From NCBI GenBank assembly GCA_017538465.1, contig JAFYIW010000269.1:1-5711 (forward strand): a stretch of 5,711 nucleotides of DNA, given 5' to 3'. Shown here piece by piece: positions 1-5,711 of this stretch (positions are counted from its first letter, which is position 1; each line of letters opens with the position of its first letter). Source of the DNA: Victivallales bacterium. GTDB lineage: Bacteria; Verrucomicrobiota; Lentisphaeria; Oligosphaerales; Oligosphaeraceae. The translations under genes and the position numbers were made by a program. The notes under the pieces were generated by a model, which was not told where the DNA came from, made no database searches, and was given only the letters and a program-made list of their open reading frames with translations.

Positions 1-3000
1 AACGGTGCCGTCTGGCCAGCGGAGAAGGACGCCAGGCGCGGCGGCGTCTGAAGTTCTTTCCACTTCGGGGAGAATGCCGTCAGTATTTTTGAGCGGCACG
101 AGGACCATCAGGAAGTGCGGCTCGTGGAGTTGCTCGGCGGTATGCAGGAGCAGTCCATGTGTTTCGTGGGAGGTAGTCTCGAAGGTGGTTTGTTTCGTCT
201 TCGCATTGGGCGAAGTCACTGGATAGACCACCAGGCAAGCGGGCGACCCATTGTTGTTCCAGGGGGCTCGTTCCAGCGGTGGCGTGCCGAGCGTGGCGTC
301 CTCGGCAGTGAGGACTTGCCCGCCGTTCGCCTTGCCATCCAGGGACAGTGGGAGGTCGGCAGGAACCATCGCTAGACGGAACAGCTGTGTCTGGGGTTCG
401 CGGGCGTGCAGCGTGACCGCGATGTGCTCTCCTGCCTTCAAGGAGTAACGCCGCGGCTGGGCGTCATTTCGGTGCTTCACTGGCGTCCAGCTTGGTGAGG
501 CCGAGGAGTTGGTGTCCCAGATGGCGAGATGGTCATTTCCGCTGGTGACGGCAAAACTGTCGGACCTGCCGGGGTCGGAACCTCCTGCGGCGGTCAGCCC
601 ACAGAAGACATACTCGCCGTCCGCCGGGGCGACAAATTCGAAATGCGCCTTGCCACCGGTTTGTCCCGCCAAACTGGTGAGAATGCTTTGGGTGGCGGTA
701 GGAGGGTGTGCGAGCCAGGCGCTCGGGTTGGAGGTGTCCACCTCAAGGTAGCCGGGGAAATGCCATTGCCAGGTGAAATCGTGCAATGCGTCGTCGGCCT
801 TGCGGATGTGGTCATAGACAACGAGGTAGGGCGGGAGGTTGCCGTCGGCGCGCACGAAGAGGAAGTGCCGTTCGGCGGCGGAAAGATTGCGTCCGGTGGG
901 GACGGGGCGCTGCTGGCTGAAATCCAGATTCCACGCGTCCAGGGCATCCACGCGAATCCAGTCAAAGAGCACATAATGGTGATAGCCAGTGATTTCGCCA
1001 TTGCTGTTGTTGTGCCAGGAGATGGGCTGTCCCTCGCCGTCCACCAGCACGAGATTATGGGCGTAGGAACTGCCGCTTTTGCGGGAGTCGCCATCGTTGC
1101 CGTAGCCGCTGTCGATGAAGAAGTCCTGTCCGTAGGCGCGGAAGGTGAAGGAGCCCTTGTCGGCCTGGTCGTGCCCAGCGGCGTGGGGACCGGCCTCGAC
1201 GGCGAGGTGGAGCGCATCGTGGTCAAAGCCGCCGTCACGGGAGACCGCCAGCCCGCGTCCCCGGAAGAGCATTCCGGATGGGAGAATGGCTTCGGGAGCG
1301 ACAATGACCGGGCATTCCTCAAAGAAAAGCAGATGGGCAAGCAGTTCGTGAGGCTGCAGGGTGCCCAGATCGACGGCGGCACGGCCTTTTTCCCATACCC
1401 AGCCCATCACTTGGGCGAGTGCGCCGTAACTGAGCGTGCGTTCGCCTGCTGTCTCAGGGAAATGCGTCAAGTAGCCAGACGCGGAGAAGCGGTCTGGCGG
1501 AGCAGGGAGGCTTTCCCCTGGACGTAGCGGGTCCGTGCGGGCGAGTTCGGCGAGGCGACCGCAGACGTAGTCATAGACGGGACAGCCCACGGGCGTGGCG
1601 TGGTTGCAGTCGGAGAGGTTGTTCCACAAGGGGCGGTTGGGGAGCATCTCGGCGGCCAGCCAGAGGGGTGTGAGTTGCCAGTTGGTCTCGCAGAAGAGGT
1701 CGCCTCGGTTCTGCTGGCGAAGGCATTCGGCGAACTCCAGTCCCGCGCCGATGCCGTAGGAGAGGTAGGCGGGTCCCTCGTGTCCCGCGCCGTCCTGGTC
1801 AATTCCGAGGGTGAGGTAGTCTTTGAGATAGCGTCGGAAATGGAAGAGCAGGGCGTTTTCGGCGGTGGCGGTTTCGCCTTCCAGGGCGAGCATTCCCACG
1901 CCGGCGCAGCCGACCAGCCCAGGACACCAGTTCCAGACGCGATTCAGGGGATGGCCGCCCCACGCGCAGTTGTCCTTACGGCTCTCGCGGTAGATTTCAA
2001 GGATGTGGCTTAGCAGACATTGTTGGATTACGCGCCGTTCCTCCGGGGTGAGGAAGGCGTGGCACCAGTCGTAGCCGAAGGCAAGGGCGCGCACCAGAAA
2101 GGTTCGAGTGTAGTAGAAGCCCTGGTTCAAGGCGGGGGAGGAGGCGGGCAGGGTGCGGGCCAAAGCCACAAGCGCCTGGGCGGCGTGGCGGCTGAAGCGC
2201 TCGTCTCCGGTGATGAGCCCGATGGCCGCGAGGACCTCGATGGGACGCACTTGTTTGGTGAGGATGCCTTCGAAGGCCCCGCGTTGACGTTGGGCGGGGA
2301 GTTTGGTGTCTCCCGCGAATTCCAGCAATGGTTTGGCGGCATTCGGCGCATCGTAGGAAACAAGGTATTGCTCTGCGGAAGCGAGGAGTTTTTCATAGAC
2401 GAGTTGCGCGTCTCCGCCTGCGTGTGCCTTGGCTCGGAGGCGCGGGAGGGTCTCGGCGTTCAGGAGCAGCCGCGGATGCGGCATGGCGTCGGGGCGTGGC
2501 GTGGGCAGGAGCAGCCGCTCCAGAGAGCGCTGTTCGATACGCAACGCGATGGTCGAGGCATTTGCTTGGGGAACCAGCGCCAGTTGGTCGAGCCAGATGA
2601 TGGTCGGCTCTTCGGCGGCGAGGTCAACGAAGGTGAACTGTAGGCGAGCTTTGTCATTCAAACGGCGTGGGGCGAAAGCGCTGCGGGCGTTCTGGGCAGG
2701 CTGGAAGCCGTCCCATGACAGGTAGAAGTCCACCCAGTCGCCTGTGCTGTCCGAGAAGGTGCCGATGGGTTGCGTGTAATATTCCGTGGTGGAGGCGCCT
2801 GGAAGGAGCAGAGAGGCTGCCAGACGGCCTCGGCGGGCGTTGGTGCGGAAGCGTCCGTAGATTCCCGCATAATTGGCGGTGTCGGCGGGGAGGCCACGGG
2901 TAATCCAGCCGAAGCCATGCTGAGCGGGGTCGATGGTCACGCAGAAGCATTCCGGCTCTTCGGCAACCACCGTGGTGTTGTCCTTGGCCGACCATTTGGC

Positions 3001-3078
3001 GTTGTCCAAGGGAACGGAGAGCTCCTGGGCAAAGAGCATGGAAAACAGGAACACCCAAATCGTTGTGAGATGGCGCAT
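1..3078 (-). CDS. Secreted heparinase II/III family polysaccharide lyase (3' end outside window)
   Basis: One uninterrupted minus-strand frame of 1026 codons runs from the ATG at 3078 to the window edge, with no stop. The start is firm: an in-frame TGA lies 13 codons upstream (3118-3120), there is no other start between, and this ATG gives a signal peptide (MRHLTTIWVFLFSMLFA, likely cut near residue 17). Residues about 20-190 look like a beta-rich N-terminal domain. HPRLLL (201-206) opens the alpha/alpha toroid typical of these lyases. H376 and the following NRVWNW, then HEGPAYLSYG (433-442, with the Tyr residues typical of the catalytic region), continue it. The C-terminal beta-sandwich domain shows HDQADKGSFTF (636-646), DSGYG (656-660), AHNLVLVDG (673-681), VVYDH (753-757) and WQWHFPG (770-776). 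The family cleaves uronic-acid polysaccharides (heparin, heparan sulfate, alginate-like) by beta-elimination. The last residues seen, LLRWPDGTV, resemble the end of such proteins, so little may be missing. The exact substrate cannot be read from sequence. No clear Shine-Dalgarno is visible. Confidence 0.9.
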   Translation of the reverse strand, partial: MRHLTTIWVFLFSMLFAQELSVPLDNAKWSAKDNTTVVAEEPECFCVTIDPAQHGFGWITRGLPADTANYAGIYGRFRTNARRGRLAASLLLPGASTTEYYTQPIGTFSDSTGDWVDFYLSWDGFQPAQNARSAFAPRRLNDKARLQFTFVDLAAEEPTIIWLDQLALVPQANASTIALRIEQRSLERLLLPTPRPDAMPHPRLLLNAETLPRLRAKAHAGGDAQLVYEKLLASAEQYLVSYDAPNAAKPLLEFAGDTKLPAQRQRGAFEGILTKQVRPIEVLAAIGLITGDERFSRHAAQALVALARTLPASSPALNQGFYYTRTFLVRALAFGYDWCHAFLTPEERRVIQQCLLSHILEIYRESRKDNCAWGGHPLNRVWNWCPGLVGCAGVGMLALEGETATAENALLFHFRRYLKDYLTLGIDQDGAGHEGPAYLSYGIGAGLEFAECLRQQNRGDLFCETNWQLTPLWLAAEMLPNRPLWNNLSDCNHATPVGCPVYDYVCGRLAELARTDPLRPGESLPAPPDRFSASGYLTHFPETAGERTLSYGALAQVMGWVWEKGRAAVDLGTLQPHELLAHLLFFEECPVIVAPEAILPSGMLFRGRGLAVSRDGGFDHDALHLAVEAGPHAAGHDQADKGSFTFRAYGQDFFIDSGYGNDGDSRKSGSSYAHNLVLVDGEGQPISWHNNSNGEITGYHHYVLFDWIRVDALDAWNLDFSQQRPVPTGRNLSAAERHFLFVRADGNLPPYLVVYDHIRKADDALHDFTWQWHFPGYLEVDTSNPSAWLAHPPTATQSILTSLAGQTGGKAHFEFVAPADGEYVFCGLTAAGGSDPGRSDSFAVTSGNDHLAIWDTNSSASPSWTPVKHRNDAQPRRYSLKAGEHIAVTLHAREPQTQLFRLAMVPADLPLSLDGKANGGQVLTAEDATLGTPPLERAPWNNNGSPACLVVYPVTSPNAKTKQTTFETTSHETHGLLLHTAEQLHEPHFLMVLVPLKNTDGILPEVERTSDAAAPGVLLRWPDGTV

Positions 3079-3203
3079 GTGAACGGCGTGGTTAAGAAAT
3101 GAAATCTTCTGAGTTTTTCATAAACTAATCCAAAATTGGCATTTCATTGAAAGATGGAAGTTGTTTTTTAGGCAAAAAGAGAGATAATACTGCCGGGACT
3201 GCC

Positions 3204-3312
3204 GAGACCACCGGGACTGGAGACCACCGGGACTGGAGACCACCGGGACTGGAGACCACCGGGACTGGAGACCACCGGGACTGGAGACCACCGGGACTGG
3301 AGACCACCGGGA
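3204..3312. repeat. 16-bp tandem repeat, 6 perfect copies plus 13-base partial
   Basis: The unit GAGACCACCGGGACTG occurs six times in a row without a single mismatch (3204-3299), and the first 13 bases of a seventh copy follow (3300-3312). A degenerate half unit, CCGGGACTG, precedes the array at 3193-3201. Because 16 is not a multiple of three, the reading frame rotates through the array, which argues against a coding role. Perfect identity among copies suggests recent expansion by slippage or unequal exchange. The array begins about 125 bases upstream of the lyase start codon, so a change in copy number would alter the distance to any promoter or operator beyond it. Confidence 0.95.
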
Positions 3313-3386
3313 TCCCTGAGAATCACTCAACGGACAGTGAAGAACAAGTTCTCTGGGACTATTTGAGGAATTCGCTGTTTAAGTTC

Positions 3387-3414
3387 TTATTAACCAATTA
3401 ATTATTGTTAATAA
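3387..3414. promoter_or_regulatory. AT-rich perfect dyad, possible operator
   Basis: TTATTAAC (3387-3394) and GTTAATAA (3407-3414) are exact reverse complements around a 12-base centre that itself contains the palindrome AATTAATT (3396-3403). It lies between the two repeat arrays in the divergent spacer, a plausible place for a regulator that controls both genes. In such AT-rich sequence an 8-bp dyad can occur by chance, and no regulator gene is in view, so a binding role is only a suggestion. Confidence 0.25.
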
Positions 3415-3507
3415 TCATAGAAAAAACTAGATTTTTTATCCTTGTTGGTGTGTAAATTTGCAATCTTTGAATGAGTGGTTAACTTTTCAGTGGTGGCTGG
3501 AGGGGGT

Positions 3508-3686
3508 GGGCCCGCCCACTATAGGAAAACGGAAGCAGTCACTCCTCGCGGCATTCGAACCACTCCTGCGAAGCGAGGGGCCCGCCCACTATAGAAAAAC
3601 GGAAGCAGCCACTCCTCGCGGCATTCGAACCACTTCTGCGAAGCGAGGGCCCCACCCACTATAGAAAAACGGAAGCAGCCACTCCT
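3508..3686. repeat. 70-bp direct tandem repeat, two full copies plus a truncated third
   Basis: Copies start at 3511, 3581 and 3651 with an exact 70-base period. The first two differ at 4 of 70 positions. The third matches for 36 bases, differing from copy two at one, and then breaks off after CCACTCCT (3679-3686). Homology extends slightly left of copy one, to GGGCCC at 3508. Each unit contains CCCACTATAG, an A-run, ACGGAAGCAG and a hairpin. In copy one CTCCTCGC (3542-3549) pairs with GCGAGGGG (3573-3580, one U-G wobble), then TTCG (3554-3557) pairs with CGAA (3569-3572) after a 4-base bulge. The copy-to-copy change at position 55 falls in the 11-base loop, so the stem is kept. The layout resembles palindromic intergenic repeats (REP-like), but no known family is recognised. 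Confidence 0.9.
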
Positions 3687-3692
3687 TCCGTT
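3664..3692 (-). terminator. Intrinsic-terminator-like stem-loop reading leftward
   Basis: AACGGAAG (3668-3675) and CTTCCGTT (3685-3692) form a perfect 8-bp stem with a 9-base loop. On the minus strand the stem is followed by a T-run (T5 counting the two closing T bases of the stem), the form of a Rho-independent terminator. It would stop leftward transcription entering the spacer from inside the GH-like gene, shielding the lyase promoter region. Its left arm lies inside the third 70-bp repeat copy and its right arm is unique sequence just beyond the point where the repeat breaks off. The stem is only moderately GC-rich, so efficiency is uncertain. Confidence 0.4.
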
Positions 3693-3783
3693 ACGTCATC
3701 GCTCTTTGTTTCCATCGTAGTTCCAACTTTGCTCTGTTTTCGAGTTTTTCTCAATTCCCTCGTCTTCCCTTGTTTAGCTGTCC
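3686..3783 (+). promoter_or_regulatory. Pyrimidine-rich leader lacking a Shine-Dalgarno
   Basis: The bases just before the GH-like start codon are dominated by T and C (for example TTTTTCTCAATTCCCTCGTC at 3745-3764), and no GGAGG-like motif lies within 20 bases of the ATG. The start is nonetheless fixed by the upstream TAG at 3775. A C/U-rich leader without a Shine-Dalgarno may rely on ribosomal protein S1-type binding, but that is an inference. No convincing -35/-10 pair was found in it. Confidence 0.35.
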
Positions 3784-5490
3784 ATGCAATCCTCGATTCA
3801 GAACTACCACGGCGTGCCGACGCTCTTCGTGAATGGTGAACCACAGGTCGCCATGGCGTATATCACATACGTGGACAAAGCGGCCCGCTACCGCAGTTTC
3901 GGCGACGCCGGCTATCGTCTCTTCTCCTGCTCGGTGTGCTTTGGGGACCGCCCCATCAACGCCCTGAACCGCGCCGCCGCGATGCGCCACGGCATCTTCG
4001 AGGTCAAAGGCGAGGCGCATTTTGAGTATTTTGACGAGGCCATCCAACGCATTCTTGATGCGGTTCCTGACGCGTTGATTTTTCCGCGCCTCAATGTCTC
4101 GCCGCCCGCCTGGTGGGAGGAGGAGCACCCCGAAGAATGCAATGACATCGGCTTCCGTGGCGGCCCTCGGCGCTTCTGTGTCGCCTCACGTGTCTGGCGA
4201 GAAGCGACCAAGGACTTTCTACGGCAATTCTTTGCACACGTGAAGAAGTCGCCTTTTCTAGAGCATCTCGTCGGCTGGCAAGTCGCCGGTGGCAATACTG
4301 AGGAATGGCTCTCCACCGACCTGGCGGGTGGTCAGGGCCCCGCTTCGCGACAGGCCTTCGCGCTGGTCTCGCCGGACGACCAGTCGCCGGAGGCATACCG
4401 CCATTTTCTCAACGTCTCCAATGCCGAGGCCGTGATGGAGTTGGCGCACACCGTCAAGGAACTGACCGACCATCGGCTGGTGGTCGGGACTTTCTACGGA
4501 TACCTCCTGGAGTGCCCCTTCTGGGCGAGCATCCACCATGCGCTCTCACGCATCCTGCGATGCCCCGACATCGACTTCCTCTGCTCGCCGGCCTCCTATT
4601 CGGCGCGCCTCAAGCCCGAATCGGGCTGGCCCACGATGACCACCATCGCCTCCATCCAACATCACGGCAAACTCTATTTCTTCGAGTTCGACACCCGAAC
4701 CCATCTCGCCGGACTCTTCCATGACGCCCTCCCGGAATCCTGTCCACCTGACGCCTACACCGAACCCATCTGGCAGCCATTGCCTTCCGAACAGGCCACC
4801 CTCAATGCCCTGCGGATGAACTTCGCCCAGCAAGTCGCCCTCGGCGTCGGCTCCTGGTGGTTCGACATGTGGGGAGGCTGGTTCGACAGCCCCAGAATAA
4901 TGGCGGAATTAAAGTTATATCTTATTGAATTACAAGTATTTATGAATAAAAATAAGCGTTCTGGGGTGGCGCGGTGCGCGGCGTTCCTTGACGAAAGGTG
5001 CTACGCCAATTTCGACGACCCCCTCCATCGTCCGGACGCTCCCCACGCTGCACGGATGGCGCTTCTGCACTCCGGCATCCCCTGGGACCTCTATGAACTC
5101 GCGGACTTCCACGAGGTGGCTGACCGCTACCGCATGGTGGGCTTCATTGTGCCTTCACCGACCGATGGCGTCCGCGCCGCGCAGAAATGGTGCGATGACC
5201 ACGGTGTTCCCTACCTGGAGTTCGCCGAAGGGCATTGCTCCGAGGACCCGCGCCCCGTCCGCGACTTCTGCGTTTCGCACGGCATCCACTGCTACAACGA
5301 CGAGGGGCACGCGGTCTATGTCTCGCAGAACCTGATTGCTCTGCACGCGAGGACCTCAGGCGCCCAACATCTGAAATTGCCACGGCGACAACAAGTCATC
5401 CCGTTGTTCCCCTCCGCCCCGGCCTTCGAGGCCGTGGAAATCCCCCTTCACCTGCAATGCGGCGAGACCGCGGTCTTCCGCCTGGAGTAG
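3784..5490 (+). CDS. Clan GH-A (GH42-like) glycoside hydrolase, probably cytoplasmic
   Basis: Complete 568-residue frame. The ATG at 3784 is the first possible start because an in-frame TAG sits at 3775-3777. The protein begins directly with a conserved-looking edge (PTLFVNGEP, 12-20), and no signal peptide is present. Residues about 1-395 look like a TIM barrel: FPRLNVSPPAWW (100-111) resembles the strand-end motif of GH42/GH-A enzymes. GWQVAGGNTEEW (164-175) places E173/E174 where the acid/base Glu is expected, and YFFEFDTRTH (298-307) places E301 as the candidate nucleophile. SWWFDMWGGWF (357-367) would close the barrel. Residues about 396-515 resemble the alpha/beta (trimerisation-like) domain of GH42 proteins (SGIPWDLYELADF, 430-442), and 516-568 a short beta domain. 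Retaining hydrolysis of a beta-glycoside is the family-level expectation. The substrate and CAZy family are not recognised. The gene is divergent from the lyase and has no close downstream partner. It contains an AT-rich codon patch at 4894-4959. Confidence 0.72.
   Translation: MQSSIQNYHGVPTLFVNGEPQVAMAYITYVDKAARYRSFGDAGYRLFSCSVCFGDRPINALNRAAAMRHGIFEVKGEAHFEYFDEAIQRILDAVPDALIFPRLNVSPPAWWEEEHPEECNDIGFRGGPRRFCVASRVWREATKDFLRQFFAHVKKSPFLEHLVGWQVAGGNTEEWLSTDLAGGQGPASRQAFALVSPDDQSPEAYRHFLNVSNAEAVMELAHTVKELTDHRLVVGTFYGYLLECPFWASIHHALSRILRCPDIDFLCSPASYSARLKPESGWPTMTTIASIQHHGKLYFFEFDTRTHLAGLFHDALPESCPPDAYTEPIWQPLPSEQATLNALRMNFAQQVALGVGSWWFDMWGGWFDSPRIMAELKLYLIELQVFMNKNKRSGVARCAAFLDERCYANFDDPLHRPDAPHAARMALLHSGIPWDLYELADFHEVADRYRMVGFIVPSPTDGVRAAQKWCDDHGVPYLEFAEGHCSEDPRPVRDFCVSHGIHCYNDEGHAVYVSQNLIALHARTSGAQHLKLPRRQQVIPLFPSAPAFEAVEIPLHLQCGETAVFRLE
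4894..4959 (+). other. In-frame AT-rich, rare-codon patch inside the GH-like gene
   Basis: Codons for residues 371-392 change abruptly to A/T-rich forms: three TTA Leu codons, ATA, GTA, ATT, TTT, AAT and AAA. The 51 bases from 4906 to 4956 contain only 8 G or C, while the flanking gene is clearly GC-rich. The frame stays open and the residues (AELKLYLIELQVF, 374-386) fit a helix at the end of the barrel, so the protein appears intact. The patch sits where the TIM barrel should pass into the next domain. Confidence 0.8.
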
Positions 5491-5629
5491 CCGCCCCGCC
5501 GTAAGACGCGCAAATCTCCCCTGTTTTATGCGGAAATTCAAAATGGGAATTATATCGTTAACTTGGCGAGCAAATCTGGAGGCGAAAGAGGGAGTTGCTA
5601 TGTTAAAAGTGTTGCCCGTTTTCACGGAT

Positions 5630-5661
5630 CCATTCCGCGCGTTTTGAGCAAAACGGAATGG
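5630..5661. repeat. Long inverted repeat (12-bp stem with 4-base bulge)
   Basis: CCATTCCG (5630-5637) pairs with CGGAATGG (5654-5661), and the stem continues with TTTT (5642-5645) against AAAA (5650-5653) around a GAGC loop. Four unpaired bases (CGCG, 5638-5641) bulge on the left arm. No T-run follows on plus, so it is not a classic terminator. It lies 140 bases after the GH-like stop codon and could be an mRNA 3'-end structure or part of a repeat element that continues past the window. Confidence 0.6.
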
Positions 5662-5677
5662 GCTGATGCTCCAGCCC
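5660..5677. repeat. Stem-loop directly abutting the previous one
   Basis: GGGCTG (5660-5665) and CAGCCC (5672-5677) form a 6-bp GC-rich stem with a 6-base loop. It overlaps the end of the preceding inverted repeat by two bases. A further arm pair, CCCCT (5675-5679) with AGGGG (5690-5694), follows and overlaps it in turn, so the second and third stems may be alternatives. No T-run follows. Confidence 0.5.
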
Positions 5678-5711
5678 CTGTGTTACATTAGGGGTGGCGC
5701 CCTGCAGTCTG

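Larger units (their letters stand above)
3079..3783. other. Divergent, repeat-rich intergenic region
   Basis: This 705-base spacer separates the 5' ends of the two genes, so promoters for both should lie in it. Open frames here (for example 3147-3401 on plus, 3118-3330 on minus, 3458-3664 on plus) only read through the tandem repeats and are not credible genes. From the lyase side it holds an AT-rich stretch (3110-3190), a 16-bp tandem repeat, a second AT-rich block (3320-3480) with a dyad and an A6/T6 inverted repeat around CTAGA (3421-3437), a GC-rich 70-bp repeat, and a pyrimidine-rich leader. TTGTTA (3406-3411) followed after 16 bases by TAGATT (3428-3433) is the only plus-strand promoter-like pair noticed. 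It is too weak to call, and no minus-strand promoter stood out. Confidence 0.8.
5491..5711. other. Non-coding tail downstream of the GH-like gene
   Basis: No substantial gene is visible in these 221 bases on either strand. The first 130 bases are mixed in composition, with an AT-rich stretch around 5536-5562 and no terminator directly after the stop codon. A 15-codon frame, ATG at 5600 to TGA at 5645-5647 (MLKVLPVFTDPFRAF), has GAGGGAG five bases upstream, but it is too short to support as a gene. The right part is a run of stem-loops. Confidence 0.6.

Noticed and set aside
529..1527. Long plus-strand open frame of 332 codons
   Set aside because: It lies opposite the lyase frame, whose family motifs are unmistakable (HEGPAYLSYG, AHNLVLVDG). 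The antisense frame is a by-product of GC-rich codons and has a low-complexity Val/Gly/Ala-rich translation.
1600..2643. Two further plus-strand open frames (137 and 207 codons)
   Set aside because: Same reason: both are antisense shadows of the toroid region of the lyase, with no recognisable domain.
3204..3312. CRISPR array
   Set aside because: The 16-bp units are directly contiguous with no variable spacers, and no cas gene is present.
3118..3401. Open frames on both strands giving 16-residue peptide repeats (GDHRDWRPPGLETTGT type)
   Set aside because: They arise because a 16-bp DNA repeat is open in all phases; reading-frame rotation, lack of flanking conserved sequence and presence on both strands argue against a protein.
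3517..3525. CACTATAGG, identical to the 3' half of a T7-class phage promoter, repeated as CACTATAGA in the other copies
   Set aside because: The upstream half that phage polymerases recognise is replaced by GGGCCCGCC, so only the initiation half matches; most likely chance.
3550..3568. GGTTCGAATGCC on the minus strand, similar to a tRNA T-arm
   Set aside because: The flanking bases do not form the required 5-bp T stem and no acceptor, D or anticodon arm can be found around it.
5650..5658. AAAACGGAA shared between the downstream hairpin and the 70-bp repeat
   Set aside because: Only nine bases match and the contexts differ; too short to argue common origin.

Overview
The window holds two divergent protein genes, both apparently for carbohydrate breakdown, separated by about 700 bases of repeat-rich, non-coding DNA. 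The left gene (minus strand, 3078 to 1) is open for 1026 codons and runs off the left edge. It encodes a secreted heparinase II/III-type polysaccharide lyase. The right gene (plus strand, 3784-5490) is complete. It encodes a 568-residue protein without a signal peptide that looks like a clan GH-A (GH42-like) glycoside hydrolase.

Organism: both genes are GC-rich and have few A/T third positions, while parts of the spacer are AT-rich. Neither start codon has a clear Shine-Dalgarno sequence. A large secreted lyase beside an unusual GH-A enzyme, with no SusC/SusD pair in view, fits the glycan-degrading bacteria of the PVC group (Lentisphaerota/Verrucomicrobiota/Kiritimatiellota type). This placement is an inference from gene style, not from a marker gene.

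Layout: 1-3078, lyase gene (minus, 3' end missing). 3079-3783, divergent spacer holding six perfect copies plus one partial copy of a 16-bp tandem repeat (3204-3312), an AT-rich dyad (3387-3414), a 70-bp tandem repeat with a conserved hairpin (about 2.5 copies, 3508-3686), a minus-directed terminator-like stem-loop at the end of that repeat (3664-3692), and a pyrimidine-rich leader (3686-3783). 3784-5490, GH-like gene, carrying a sharply AT-rich, rare-codon patch (4894-4959) at the probable boundary between its barrel and its next domain. 5491-5711, non-coding tail with a cluster of stem-loops (5630-5694).

How they may work together (inference): the lyase would cut an acidic or sulfated polysaccharide outside the cytoplasm by beta-elimination, and the GH-A-like protein would act on imported oligosaccharides in the cytoplasm. 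The divergent layout would allow control from the shared spacer, but no promoter could be called with confidence. The least explained material is the two unrelated tandem-repeat families in the spacer and the in-frame AT-rich codon patch.
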